DNA of 6,270 nt from DATCKG01 sp036562385 (GCA_036562385.1 DATCKG010000043.1:1-6270), one strand, 5' to 3'; shown: positions 1-6,184, counted from the stretch's first letter. The notes: generated by a model not told the origin, from the letters alone. Program-made: numbers and translations.

Positions 1-2
1 AC

Positions 3-206
3 GCCCTCAAGCCGGCACCGGAACCCGCCGCTTTCCGTTCCACGAACACCAGCAACCCGCATGCTGCCAAGGAAAAGAAAAATGCGGGCGCTACTTCGTC
101 AAGTAGGCCCGCCAAAGATCACCCCTGGCGAAAACCAGCAGGGATCCCACGCCAGGCCCATTCTACCACATCCGGGGTGACAGGATCACTGACGAGTTTC
201 AGGTGA
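3..206 (+). pseudogene. C-terminal tail of an insertion-sequence transposase (5' end outside window)
   Basis: An open frame enters from the left edge and stops at TGA 204-206, giving 67 residues. It is basic and low-complexity, with the stretch RPAKDHPWRKP at about residues 35-45. A Pro-rich basic tail carrying an HPWR(K/R) motif close to the C-terminus is, from memory, typical of DDE transposases of the IS481/IS3-like kind, but the catalytic domain is outside the window. The frame runs on through the first of two tandem dyad repeats and stops inside the second, which fits the right end of a mobile element. The tail after HPWRK is longer than I would expect, so the natural stop may have been lost and the copy could be decayed; this cannot be settled from the tail alone. 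The other two plus-strand frames are less convincing. Confidence 0.42.
73..112 (-). terminator. Intrinsic terminator downstream of the PBP gene
   Basis: On the minus strand GCGGGC-CTACTT, loop GACG, AAGTAG-C-GCCCGC forms a 12-bp stem with a single bulged C (bases 112 to 84). It is followed by ATTTTTCTTTTCC (83 to 71), a convincing U-rich tract. On the plus strand the hairpin is followed by CAAAGATC, so it works in one direction only, stopping transcripts that come from the PBP gene about 135 bases upstream. It overlaps the putative transposase tail, so it may belong to the mobile element rather than to the PBP gene. Confidence 0.8.
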
Positions 207-217
207 CAAAATCACTG
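177..217. repeat. Two tandem 15-bp dyad repeats at a probable insertion-sequence end
   Basis: Two copies of GTGACAnnATCACTG lie at 177-191 and 203-217, a period of 26 bp, differing only at the two n positions (GG versus AA). Each copy is itself an interrupted palindrome, GTGA-N5-TCAC. A weaker TTGACAGT follows at 222-229. Repeated subterminal sites of this kind are usual binding sites for a transposase at an element end, and they lie directly at the end of the DHPWRK reading frame. The exact element boundary and any target-site duplication cannot be defined because the other end is not in the window. Confidence 0.55.
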
Positions 218-247
218 GCGCTTGACAGTACCCCGCAGAACAAGGTC

Positions 248-2089
248 TCAGGGCTCGAAGGTATCGGGAATGCGGGCCGGGTCGTTCTTGGGCAGTTCCA
301 CGCCGAAATAGGCTGCGTAAATGCTCCGGGCTACCGGTGACACCGAGCCGCCGTGGCCTGCCTGCTCAATCACCACGGCCACCGCGATCTCGGGATCATC
401 GGCCGGGGCAAAGCCCACGTACAGACCGAAGTCGTCATAAGGCGGGTTCTCGGCGGTACCCGTCTTCCCTGCGGTCTTGATTCCCGGCAAGGGCCACGTG
501 GCAAAGTCCGAGGTTCCGCTGGGACCGTCCACCATCTTCATGCCTTCGATGACCACGCGGCGCACCTCCTCCGAGATGGGCAGGGTTCCCGTCACCTGAG
601 GCTGGGCGGTGTACAGCACGGTGCCGTCCAGATCCTCAATGGACTGCACCAGATAGGGCCGCATCAGCTTGCCGCCGTTGGCAAAGGCAGCCACATAGCG
701 AACCAGCTGCACCGGCGTGACGGCGAAGATCTGGCCGATGGCCGCCGAGGTGGTATTGCCCAGATACCACCCGTTGGCTTTCCGGTATTCTTCATCCGGC
801 AGGATGCCAGGTGCCTCGCCGCCCAGGTCGATGCCGGTGGGGCTGCCGAAACCGAAGGCCTTGGCGTACTCCACGAGCTTTTCGATGCCCAGACGCCGCC
901 CCATCTCGTAGAAGTAGATGTTGCTGGAAAGGCGGAGCGCGTTCCGTACATCCACCCAACCGTGGCCGTAGGGCACCCAGTCACGCTGACCGGTGGGTTC
1001 ATACTGACGCCCGCTGAAGACCTTTTCATACGGGGTGGTAACCCCCTCCTGCAGGGCGGCGGCCGCGGTCAGCAGCTTCCACGTCGAACCGGGATGGTAG
1101 GCAGTCTGAATGGCCCGGTTAATGAGGGGCAGGTTCGGATCGGAATTCAGCGCGTTCCAGTCCTCTTCGGAAATGCCGCCCACAAACAGGTTGAGGTCGA
1201 AGGCAGGCCGGCTGGCGATGGCCAGGATGGCGCCGGTCTTGACGTCCATCACCACCACGGCGCCCGCCCGGGCATTGGTATACGCACGGCCGTCGCCCAC
1301 GTTCGGGATGGTCTGCAGCCGGTACATCTGCCAGTCTAAGGCCCGCTCCGCCACTTTCTGGAGCTTGGCGTCCAGCGTGAGGATCAGGTTCTTGCCCGGC
1401 ACGGGCTCCTGGTACTGGGCGGGACCGATGGGCCGGGAGTTGGTGTCCACCGGCACCTGATAGTCCCCCGGGGTCCCCCGCAGGTAGCTCTCGTAATACG
1501 CCTCCAGGCCGGTTTGGCCTACCAGTTCTCCGGGGCGGTACCCCTTGCTCCGGTACAGTTCCAGCTCGGTGTCACTGATCTCGCCCACGTAGCCGATGGT
1601 CTGTGCGGCCAGGTCTCCGTGGGGATAATACCGTACCTGTTCGGTTCGAACCTCCACTCCTGGCAGTTCCGGGTGCCGTTCCAGAATGATGGTATACTGT
1701 TCCGTGGTCAGGTTTTCCATCACCCGGACCGGTTCGTAAGGGGCGCCCTTCCCCTTCTCCACCCGCTTCTGGATGGTCTCCAAGGGAACGTTCAGAATCT
1801 CAGCCAGCCGGCTCAGCACCTCCGGCTGATTGTAATAAGGGTAATGCACTAATAGCACATAGGAAGGCCGATTGGTAGCCAGTTCCTCCCGATTGCGGTC
1901 GTAAATGATCCCCCGGGGCGCAAAGACCGGAATCGTCCGGGTCTGTTGGGCGGTGGCCTGTGCCAGATAGGACGCCTGTCCCCATAGGGTCAAATTGCCC
2001 AACTGAGCCAGCAGCGCCACGAGGGCCAAGGTGATGAGGCCGCTCATTCTTCTGGCTCGGATCTGCTTTGGATCCTGCTCTCTTTCCAC
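248..2089 (-). CDS. mrdA: Class B penicillin-binding protein 2 (peptidoglycan D,D-transpeptidase)
   Basis: A 613-residue membrane-anchored transpeptidase that crosslinks peptidoglycan stem peptides outside the membrane; PBP2 types work with a SEDS glycosyltransferase such as RodA during wall elongation. There is a short cytoplasmic N-terminus, one membrane segment (about 15-37), the PBP-dimer/pedestal domain beginning with APRGIIYDRN (57-66), and a transpeptidase domain from about 275. All three active-site motifs are present: STWK 335-338 (nucleophile Ser335), SSN 388-390, and KTG 542-544 in KTGTAE. There are no PASTA repeats, which argues against SpoVD. Length is normal for PBP2. The start is GTG 2089, six bases after AGGGG; the next in-frame ATG (2047) would cut into the N-terminus just before the membrane segment. 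It stands alone, without rodA or mreBCD, so the gene symbol is by family and a paralogue elsewhere is possible. Transcription ends at the hairpin at 84-112. Confidence 0.93.
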   Translation of the reverse strand: MEREQDPKQIRARRMSGLITLALVALLAQLGNLTLWGQASYLAQATAQQTRTIPVFAPRGIIYDRNREELATNRPSYVLLVHYPYYNQPEVLSRLAEILNVPLETIQKRVEKGKGAPYEPVRVMENLTTEQYTIILERHPELPGVEVRTEQVRYYPHGDLAAQTIGYVGEISDTELELYRSKGYRPGELVGQTGLEAYYESYLRGTPGDYQVPVDTNSRPIGPAQYQEPVPGKNLILTLDAKLQKVAERALDWQMYRLQTIPNVGDGRAYTNARAGAVVVMDVKTGAILAIASRPAFDLNLFVGGISEEDWNALNSDPNLPLINRAIQTAYHPGSTWKLLTAAAALQEGVTTPYEKVFSGRQYEPTGQRDWVPYGHGWVDVRNALRLSSNIYFYEMGRRLGIEKLVEYAKAFGFGSPTGIDLGGEAPGILPDEEYRKANGWYLGNTTSAAIGQIFAVTPVQLVRYVAAFANGGKLMRPYLVQSIEDLDGTVLYTAQPQVTGTLPISEEVRRVVIEGMKMVDGPSGTSDFATWPLPGIKTAGKTGTAENPPYDDFGLYVGFAPADDPEIAVAVVIEQAGHGGSVSPVARSIYAAYFGVELPKNDPARIPDTFEP

Positions 2090-2203
2090 AAGGATCCCCT
2101 CTCACCGTCACCGATGGACCTTATTAATCACAACCTGTACTTTCAACGGTACCATAGGTTCCAGACAGGGACAACGGCAAAAAGGCTGTCAGCTTTTCCA
2201 AGC

Positions 2204-2233
2204 GCGAAAGGCCGGGGCCGTTTGGCCCCGGCC
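2204..2233 (-). terminator. Terminator of the metNIQ operon
   Basis: A perfect 10-bp GC stem, GGCCGGGGCC, loop AAAC, GGCCCCGGCC, occupies 2233 to 2210 on the minus strand and begins 16 bases after the metQ stop. It is followed by TTTCGCGCTT, so the U-tract is short but the stem is very stable. The rest of the 160-base gap up to the PBP start (2090-2209) has no gene. It must carry the PBP promoter unless that gene is read through from metQ, but I see no convincing -35/-10 pair. Confidence 0.75.
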
Positions 2234-2249
2234 GGGTCTATATCCAGGA

Positions 2250-3065
2250 TCAGAAAGCAGGAATGACGGCGCCCTGGTAATTGGACTCGATGAACTGCCG
2301 CACTTCCTCCGACTGAAGCAATTCCATCAGCTTCTTGATCTCGGGACGGTTCTCATCGCCCTTGCGGACGGCCACGATATTGGCATACGGGTTATTCTCC
2401 GCAGACTCCCGGGCGAGGACGTTGGCGTTGAGGCCCAGGTTCTTCTGCGCCTCCAGGTAGTAATTGGTGTTGATCACCGCGGCGTCCGCATCCTCCAGGG
2501 TCCTGGGCAGCTGTTCGGCATCCAGCTGCTTGATGTTCAGGTTCTTGGGATTCTCGACAATATCGTGGACGGTTGCCTCGATCCCCACGCCTTCCCTCAG
2601 CTTGATCAGGCCGTTCTGGGCCAGGAGATACAGTGCCCGCCCGCCGTTGGAGGGATCGGAGGGAATGGTGATCACCGCACCGTCACGGAGTTGGCTGATG
2701 TCAGAGACCTTGACGGAGTACATGCCCAAGGGCTCCAGGTGCACCGGACCGACGCTGACCAGATCGACTTTCCGCTCCTGCACAAAGGTGTTCAGATACG
2801 GCTCGTGCTGGAAGTAGTTTGCATCCAATTGCCCGTCGGCCAGCGCCATGTTGGGCTGCACGAAGTCCGTAAACTCAACCACCTGCAGGTCAATTCCCTG
2901 CTCCTTGGCCTTGGGCTGGATAAAGCGCAGAATCTCCGCGTGCGGCACCGGTGTGGCCCCGACCTTCAGAACCGTCAGCCCGGACGACTCTTGACCGCCG
3001 CCGCAGCCGGCGAGAAGCCCCACCGAGAGCAGCGCCGCTGCCAGGAAGGCACCAAACCGCTTCAT
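2250..3065 (-). CDS. metQ: Methionine ABC transporter substrate-binding lipoprotein
   Basis: The extracytoplasmic receptor of the methionine importer, a 271-residue NlpA/MetQ-family lipoprotein that delivers methionine to the MetNI channel. The start MKRFGAFLAAALLSVGLLAG-C gives a lipoprotein signal with lipobox L18-A19-G20-C21, so Cys21 would be lipidated. Family hallmarks follow in order: KVGATPVPHAEIL just after the linker, NMALADGQLDANYFQHEPYL, VGPVHLEPLGMYS, ITIPSDPSNGGRALYLL, and NTNYYLEAQ near the ligand pocket. The frame is open 21 codons upstream, but ATG 3065 is chosen because it begins the signal peptide. The Shine-Dalgarno is AGGAGGGAG (3084-3076), whose first two bases (AG) overlap the metI stop codon TAG. 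From AGGAGG the spacing is a rather long 13 bases, or 10 from GGAG. It is the last gene of metN-metI-metQ, 17 bases after metI, and is closed by the 2210-2233 hairpin. Confidence 0.95.
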   Translation of the reverse strand: MKRFGAFLAAALLSVGLLAGCGGGQESSGLTVLKVGATPVPHAEILRFIQPKAKEQGIDLQVVEFTDFVQPNMALADGQLDANYFQHEPYLNTFVQERKVDLVSVGPVHLEPLGMYSVKVSDISQLRDGAVITIPSDPSNGGRALYLLAQNGLIKLREGVGIEATVHDIVENPKNLNIKQLDAEQLPRTLEDADAAVINTNYYLEAQKNLGLNANVLARESAENNPYANIVAVRKGDENRPEIKKLMELLQSEEVRQFIESNYQGAVIPAF

Positions 3066-3082
3066 CCTCAGTCCACTCCCTC

Positions 3083-3736
3083 CTATTTGTTGTGCGTAAA
3101 GGTGGCTGCCAGCTTGTCGCCGGCCCACTGAATCAACTGAACCAGTACCAGCAGAATCACCAGGCTCCCGAGCATCACATCGGTCCGATACCGGTAATAG
3201 CCGTACTTGACGGCCAGGTCGCCCAGTCCGCCGCCGCCGATGGCGCCCGCCATGGCGCTCAGGCCCAGCAGGTTAATCATCATGAGGGCCGTTCCGCGGA
3301 TCAGCGACGGAAGCGCCTCGGGGATCAGCACCTTGCTGATGATCTGCCAGTTGGACGAGCCCATGGAGATGGCGGCCTCCACCAGGCCCGGATCCACCTC
3401 CCGGAGGCTCTGCTCCACCACCCGGCCCATGAAGGGAACCGCTGCCACCACCAGCGGAACGATGGCTGCGGTGGTGCCGATGGTGGTGCCCACGATCAGG
3501 CGGGTCAGCGGAACAATGGCCACCATCAGGATGATGAAGGGGATGGACCGGAGTACATTGACCACGGAACCGAGCAGCTGATTCAGCAGTGGCTTTTCCC
3601 AGATGCCGCCCCGGTCGGTAACCACCAGGAGGATTCCAAGGGGCAGACCTCCCAGCAGCACAAAGAGGCTGGAGACGACAGTCATGTACAGCGTCTCCTG
3701 CGTGGCAATCCACAGGGCCTTCGCTACGTCAGTCAC
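3083..3736 (-). CDS. metI: Methionine ABC transporter permease
   Basis: The 217-residue inner-membrane permease of the MetNIQ importer, which forms the methionine pathway as a homodimer. About five hydrophobic segments are visible (roughly 17-40, 53-81, 84-105, 147-165, 186-206). Between the third and fourth is the EAA coupling loop beginning E120-A-A with the conserved Gly126 (EAAISMGSSNWQIISKVLIP), which docks on MetN. The glycine-rich GAIGGGGLGDLAVKYGYYRY (164-183) is the usual MetI signature. Length is standard. The start is GTG 3736, with GGAGGT eight bases upstream inside the end of metN. Its first eight bases overlap the last eight of metN (3729-3736), which suggests translational coupling. 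Confidence 0.96.
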   Translation of the reverse strand: MTDVAKALWIATQETLYMTVVSSLFVLLGGLPLGILLVVTDRGGIWEKPLLNQLLGSVVNVLRSIPFIILMVAIVPLTRLIVGTTIGTTAAIVPLVVAAVPFMGRVVEQSLREVDPGLVEAAISMGSSNWQIISKVLIPEALPSLIRGTALMMINLLGLSAMAGAIGGGGLGDLAVKYGYYRYRTDVMLGSLVILLVLVQLIQWAGDKLAATFTHNK

Positions 3737-4739
3737 GGTGCAGCACCTCCGGTGTCAGCCCCTGCTCCCGCAGGTAGTTCATCGCGCTTTCAACGGCCTG
3801 GGACGGACCGGAGAGCTCCAGCATCAGGCGGCCCACTCGGGTGGATCCGACCCGCTCCACCGCTCCTTCGATCACATTGGCGTTGATGTCAAACCGCCGG
3901 GCCATGGACGTGATGATCGGCTTGCCGGCCGCCTCGCCCACAAAGGAGACCGCGATCAGCGTGGCGCCGGGAGTGGGTGTCCAGGCCGTGGCCTGGAACG
4001 GCTCGTAGAACAGTTCGTGGAGCCGGGAGCCAGGCCGGGCGATCAGGTCCACCACCTTTCCCTTTTCCACCACGCGTCCCTCTTCCAGAATGGCGACCGA
4101 ATCACAGATCGCCTTCACCACTTCCATCTGGTGGGTGATCAGCAGAATCGTCAAATTGAACTGCCGGTTGATCTCCTTCAGCAGATCCAGCACTGAGCGG
4201 GTGGTGTCCGGATCCAGGGCCGAGGTGGCCTCATCGGACAGGAGGATCTTGGGCCCCGGGGCCAGCGCCCGGGCGATGCCCACACGCTGCTTCTGTCCCC
4301 CGGAAAGCTGGGCGGGGTACGCACTGGCCTTGTCGCTCAGGCCCACCAGGTCCAGCAGCTCCGCCACCCGTGCCTTGATCTTGTGAGACGGCCAACCGGC
4401 CACTTCGAGAGGGTAGGCGATGTTTCCGGCCACCGTGCGGGACTGAAACAGGTTGAAATGCTGAAAGATCATGCCCATCTTCTGCCGCTCCCGCCGCAGG
4501 GCCGCGGGGGACAGGGACAGCAGGTCCTGGCCATCGACCAGCACACGGCCGCTGTCCGGGCGCTCCAGTAGGTTGACACAGCGGATCAAGGTGGACTTGC
4601 CGGCACCGCTCTGGCCCAGCACACCGAAGATCTCGCCGGGCGCCACCTGCAGGCTGACATCCCGCAAAGCCTCCACGATGCGCCCTTCCTGCCGATAGGT
4701 CTTGTAGATATGCTGCAGTTCGATCACGGTCCGGAACAC
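3729..4739 (-). CDS. metN: Methionine ABC transporter ATP-binding protein with C-terminal NIL domain
   Basis: The 336-residue ATPase that powers methionine import. The nucleotide-binding domain shows Walker A GQSGAGKST (42-50), the Q-loop IFQHFNLF (Gln93), signature LSGGQ (145-149), Walker B ILLSDE (165-170), the D-loop SALD (173-176) and switch His203. The C-terminal part (about 258-335) is an ACT-like NIL domain; in E. coli MetN this domain binds methionine and shuts the transporter when the cell is replete. The start is GTG 4739, six bases after AGGAGG (4751-4746). A further open stretch to ATG 4859 in the same frame is rejected because it runs through the riboswitch and terminator. It is the first gene of metNIQ, under direct control of the upstream SAM-I riboswitch. 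Confidence 0.96.
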   Translation of the reverse strand: MFRTVIELQHIYKTYRQEGRIVEALRDVSLQVAPGEIFGVLGQSGAGKSTLIRCVNLLERPDSGRVLVDGQDLLSLSPAALRRERQKMGMIFQHFNLFQSRTVAGNIAYPLEVAGWPSHKIKARVAELLDLVGLSDKASAYPAQLSGGQKQRVGIARALAPGPKILLSDEATSALDPDTTRSVLDLLKEINRQFNLTILLITHQMEVVKAICDSVAILEEGRVVEKGKVVDLIARPGSRLHELFYEPFQATAWTPTPGATLIAVSFVGEAAGKPIITSMARRFDINANVIEGAVERVGSTRVGRLMLELSGPSQAVESAMNYLREQGLTPEVLHRD

Positions 4740-4765
4740 CCCCTCCCTCCTGTTTCTGGGATATG

Positions 4766-4788
4766 AAAAGCGCCTCCAGAGGAGGCGC
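4766..4788 (-). terminator. Riboswitch-controlled terminator in the metN leader
   Basis: GCGCCTCC, loop TCT, GGAGGCGC forms a perfect 8-bp stem (4788 to 4770) followed by TTTTCATAT. It lies 28 bases past the aptamer and 14 bases before the metN Shine-Dalgarno. Its left arm contains CGCCTC (4787-4782), complementary to GAGGCG (4819-4814) at the 3' side of aptamer helix P1. Terminator and antiterminator are therefore mutually exclusive, as expected for an S-box OFF switch: SAM-bound means termination. Confidence 0.88.
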
Positions 4789-4816
4789 ACAGAAACAGCA
4801 TCACTGGTCTGGTCGC

Positions 4817-4932
4817 CTCTCATCTCCGGAAAGCCGAAGCTTTCCTCAGGAATTGGCACCGCTGCACGCCCAACAGCGTGCCGGTTGCCGTGGCTTCATC
4901 GGGCCCGTCCCTCCGCCGCCTCTTGATAAGAG
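4817..4932 (-). ncRNA. SAM-I (S-box) riboswitch aptamer upstream of metNIQ
   Basis: A leader RNA that senses S-adenosylmethionine. P1 is CTCTTATC (4932-4925) with GATGAGAG (4824-4817), eight pairs including one G-U. Then come the invariant AAGAGG and the P2/kink-turn block GAGGGACGGGCCCGATGAAG (4913-4894). GGCAACC (4889-4883) and GGTGCCAATTCC (4860-4849) frame P3, whose tip is a 6-bp hairpin (4881-4876 with 4869-4864). P4 is a 7-bp hairpin with a UUCG loop (4845-4828). All core S-box blocks are present in the right order. When SAM is bound, P1 forms and the downstream terminator folds; without SAM, the 3' side of P1 is captured by the antiterminator and metNIQ is read. Control of a methionine importer is a classic S-box task. 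Confidence 0.95.
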
Positions 4933-4963
4933 ACTGATCCCTATGCAATTGGTTAACGGCATG

Positions 4964-4992
4964 ATCATACCAACGGCCGGTGCAAAAGTCAA
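4964..4992 (-). promoter_or_regulatory. Sigma-A promoter of the SAM riboswitch-metNIQ operon
   Basis: TTGACT (4992-4987), a 17-base spacer, then TATGAT (4969-4964) on the minus strand, five of six matches in each box. Initiation would be near 4957, about 25 bases before the aptamer's P1. The -35 box begins 24 bases after the esterase stop codon. The hexamer AACGGC occurs three times across this promoter on the plus strand, at 4955-4960, 4972-4977 and 4991-4996. Confidence 0.85.
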
Positions 4993-5016
4993 CGGCCAGA
5001 CATTCTCGATCTCAAT

Positions 5017-5757
5017 TTAACCATGACGTTGCACCCAGTCCGCCACCAGGGCAAACACCTCTTCCCGGCCCTGCTCCAGGGGGATCATGTGGCCGCGCCC
5101 TGGAAGAATGCGCCGCTCCCGCTCGAGGCTGCTGACGTGGGTCAAGATGTATGCGGCGCTTTCAGGAGCGATGATCCGGTCGCGGTCACCCTGGATGGCC
5201 AAAATTGGTGCGGTCACCCGGGGCAGGTCCTGCCGGACCTGGCGGATCAACTGCAACAGGCTGTGCACCGCACTCATAGGAAGGCGGTCGTAGCTTTCAG
5301 CCTCTGCCGCCACCTCCGGCCGGCTGATGCGGGTCGGGTAGTACCTCACAAAAAAGCGGGCCAAGGGAATCAGAAGCTGTCGCCGGTCGGTCAGAGCCGA
5401 GGGAGTGGCCAAGGTCACCAGGGAGGAGACCGGATGACGGCTGCTCAGGTACAGGGCCAGTAAGCCGCCCATGGAGAACCCCACCACGTGGACCCGGCTG
5501 TACCGCTCCTGCAGGGCCGCCAGCTCCGCCTCCGCCGCCCGGGCCCAGTCCGGCCACCGAGTGCGGGCCAGGTCTTCCGGGCCCGTCCCGTGTCCGGGCA
5601 GCAGGGGCGCCCGCACCGTGATGCCCCGTTCGGCCAGGTAAGTCCCCAGGGGGCGCAGTTCCGCAGGCGAGCCCCCAAAACCGTGAAGCAGCAGGCAGGC
5701 CTCAGGCCCCCGCTCCCACAGAAAGGGCTCCGTCCGGCGGCGCTGAAGAATCCTCAC
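5017..5757 (-). CDS. est: Alpha/beta-hydrolase carboxylesterase, Est30-like
   Basis: A predicted cytoplasmic serine esterase/lipase hydrolysing short to medium acyl esters (carboxylesterase or monoacylglycerol-lipase type); no signal peptide. With the GTG start it has 246 residues. It shows LLLHGFGGSPAELRPLG (22-38, oxyanion-hole HGFGG), LPGHG (53-57), the nucleophile elbow GFSMGG (93-98, Ser95), the acid in QGDRDRIIAPESA (probably Asp193), and His223 in GRGHMIPLE. From memory, the spacing matches the Ser94-Asp193-His223 triad of Geobacillus Est30. GTG 5757 is preferred because GGGGGG lies nine bases upstream and the product begins as Est30 does. An ATG at 5784 would give 255 residues but sits at the foot of a hairpin with no Shine-Dalgarno. 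The gene follows secG, as in Bacillus. True substrate unknown. Confidence 0.9.
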   Translation of the reverse strand: MRILQRRRTEPFLWERGPEACLLLHGFGGSPAELRPLGTYLAERGITVRAPLLPGHGTGPEDLARTRWPDWARAAEAELAALQERYSRVHVVGFSMGGLLALYLSSRHPVSSLVTLATPSALTDRRQLLIPLARFFVRYYPTRISRPEVAAEAESYDRLPMSAVHSLLQLIRQVRQDLPRVTAPILAIQGDRDRIIAPESAAYILTHVSSLERERRILPGRGHMIPLEQGREEVFALVADWVQRHG

Positions 5758-5785
5758 CCTGCGGCACCCCCCGTCATACGCCATA

Positions 5786-5806
5786 AGCCGGGCACACAGC
5801 CCGGCT
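5786..5806 (-). other. Hairpin between secG and the esterase gene
   Basis: AGCCGGGC, loop TGTGT, GCCCGGCT gives a perfect 8-bp stem, starting 17 bases after the secG stop. It is followed only by TATGGCG, so it lacks a U-tract and is a poor terminator. It could be a partial attenuator, a processing or 3'-end stabilising element for secG mRNA, or a structure that hides the upstream ATG (5784) of the esterase. Confidence 0.6.
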
Positions 5807-5823
5807 CAAGCATGCTACGGGAC

Positions 5824-6057
5824 TTACATCCGGGTCTCCAGGAAGACAGCAACCAGAGCGGTCAGCACGAACAGAATGGCCAGGATGGTGCTGACGCGCT
5901 GCAGGATTTCATCCATGCCCTTCTTCTTGCCAAAAATCTGCTCGCCGGCGCCGGCGATGGAACCGGAAAGGCCAGCGCTTTTGCCGGACTGCATCACAAT
6001 GGTAGCGATGAGGCCGATGGCGAACAGGACGTGCATTACCAGGAGAAACGTCATCAT
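5824..6057 (-). CDS. secG: Preprotein translocase subunit SecG
   Basis: The small integral-membrane subunit of the SecYEG protein-export channel; it is not essential in most bacteria but boosts SecA-driven export. At 77 residues it has the standard length. There are two membrane segments (about 3-22 and 54-73), and the cytoplasmic loop between them carries the family signature QSGKSAGLSGSIAGAGEQIFGKKKG (about 23-47). Two ATGs stand in tandem (6057 and 6054). GGAGGG ends eight bases before the first, so 6057 is taken. It lies just downstream of the enolase terminator and 66 bases before the chosen esterase start, with which it is probably co-transcribed. Confidence 0.95.
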   Translation of the reverse strand: MMTFLLVMHVLFAIGLIATIVMQSGKSAGLSGSIAGAGEQIFGKKKGMDEILQRVSTILAILFVLTALVAVFLETRM

Positions 6058-6106
6058 GTCGTTGACCCTCCGCTTCGGCGCCCCGTAGATCGATCTTGGT
6101 TAGTTT

Positions 6107-6115
6107 AGCATACCA
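6107..6115 (-). promoter_or_regulatory. Possible extended -10 promoter for secG
   Basis: After the enolase terminator the minus strand reads TGGTATGCT (6115-6107), an extended -10 (TGn plus TATGCT), about 50 bases before the secG start. No good -35 stands at 16-18 bases; TTGTGT (6130-6125) is only 12 bases from TATGCT, though 17 from a weaker TAAACT. This is suggestive only. Confidence 0.35.
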
Positions 6116-6130
6116 GACGGCGTCACACAA

Positions 6131-6163
6131 CCACCCATCCCCCCGCACGGGGAGGATGGGTGG
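6131..6163 (-). terminator. Terminator of the enolase gene
   Basis: CCACCCATCC and GGATGGGTGG pair perfectly, extended inside by CCCC/GGGG around a 4-base GTGC loop with one bulged base, giving 14 pairs (6131-6163). On the minus strand it begins 21 bases after the enolase stop and is followed by TTGTGTG, a poor U-tract. On the plus strand TCAGACG follows. The stem strength and position favour an enolase terminator. Confidence 0.65.
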
Positions 6164-6184
6164 TCAGACGCTCAGGACGCCGGA

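Noticed and set aside
2..106. Second plus-strand frame ending CGRYFVK with CC..C spacing, like a small zinc-binding motif
   Set aside because: Only 34 residues, incomplete motif. The DHPWRK frame next to the tandem repeats is the better explanation.
124..156. Inverted repeat CCTGGCG/CGCCAGG with a GGGATCCC palindrome in the loop
   Set aside because: Seven pairs around a 19-base loop and no U-tract on either strand; probably chance in GC-rich sequence.
222..227. TTGACA on the plus strand as a -35 box
   Set aside because: No -10-like hexamer 16-18 bases downstream, and the sequence beyond is the antisense of the PBP 3' end.
353..1339. Long plus-strand open frame opposite the PBP gene
   Set aside because: No family motifs, and biased composition typical of a GC-rich antisense frame. 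The minus strand carries a complete PBP2.
2123..2148. TTGAAA ... TAATAA as a promoter for the PBP gene
   Set aside because: The spacer is only 14 bases, too short for a sigma-A promoter. No better pair was seen in 2101-2209.
2031..3886. Long plus-strand open frames opposite metQ and metI
   Set aside because: Shadows of well-defined transporter genes. Rich in His, Arg and Gln, with no recognisable domain.
4740..4859. In-frame extension of metN to ATG 4859 (40 extra residues)
   Set aside because: It would translate through the riboswitch P4/P1 region and the terminator. GTG 4739 has an ideal Shine-Dalgarno and gives the normal MetN N-terminus.
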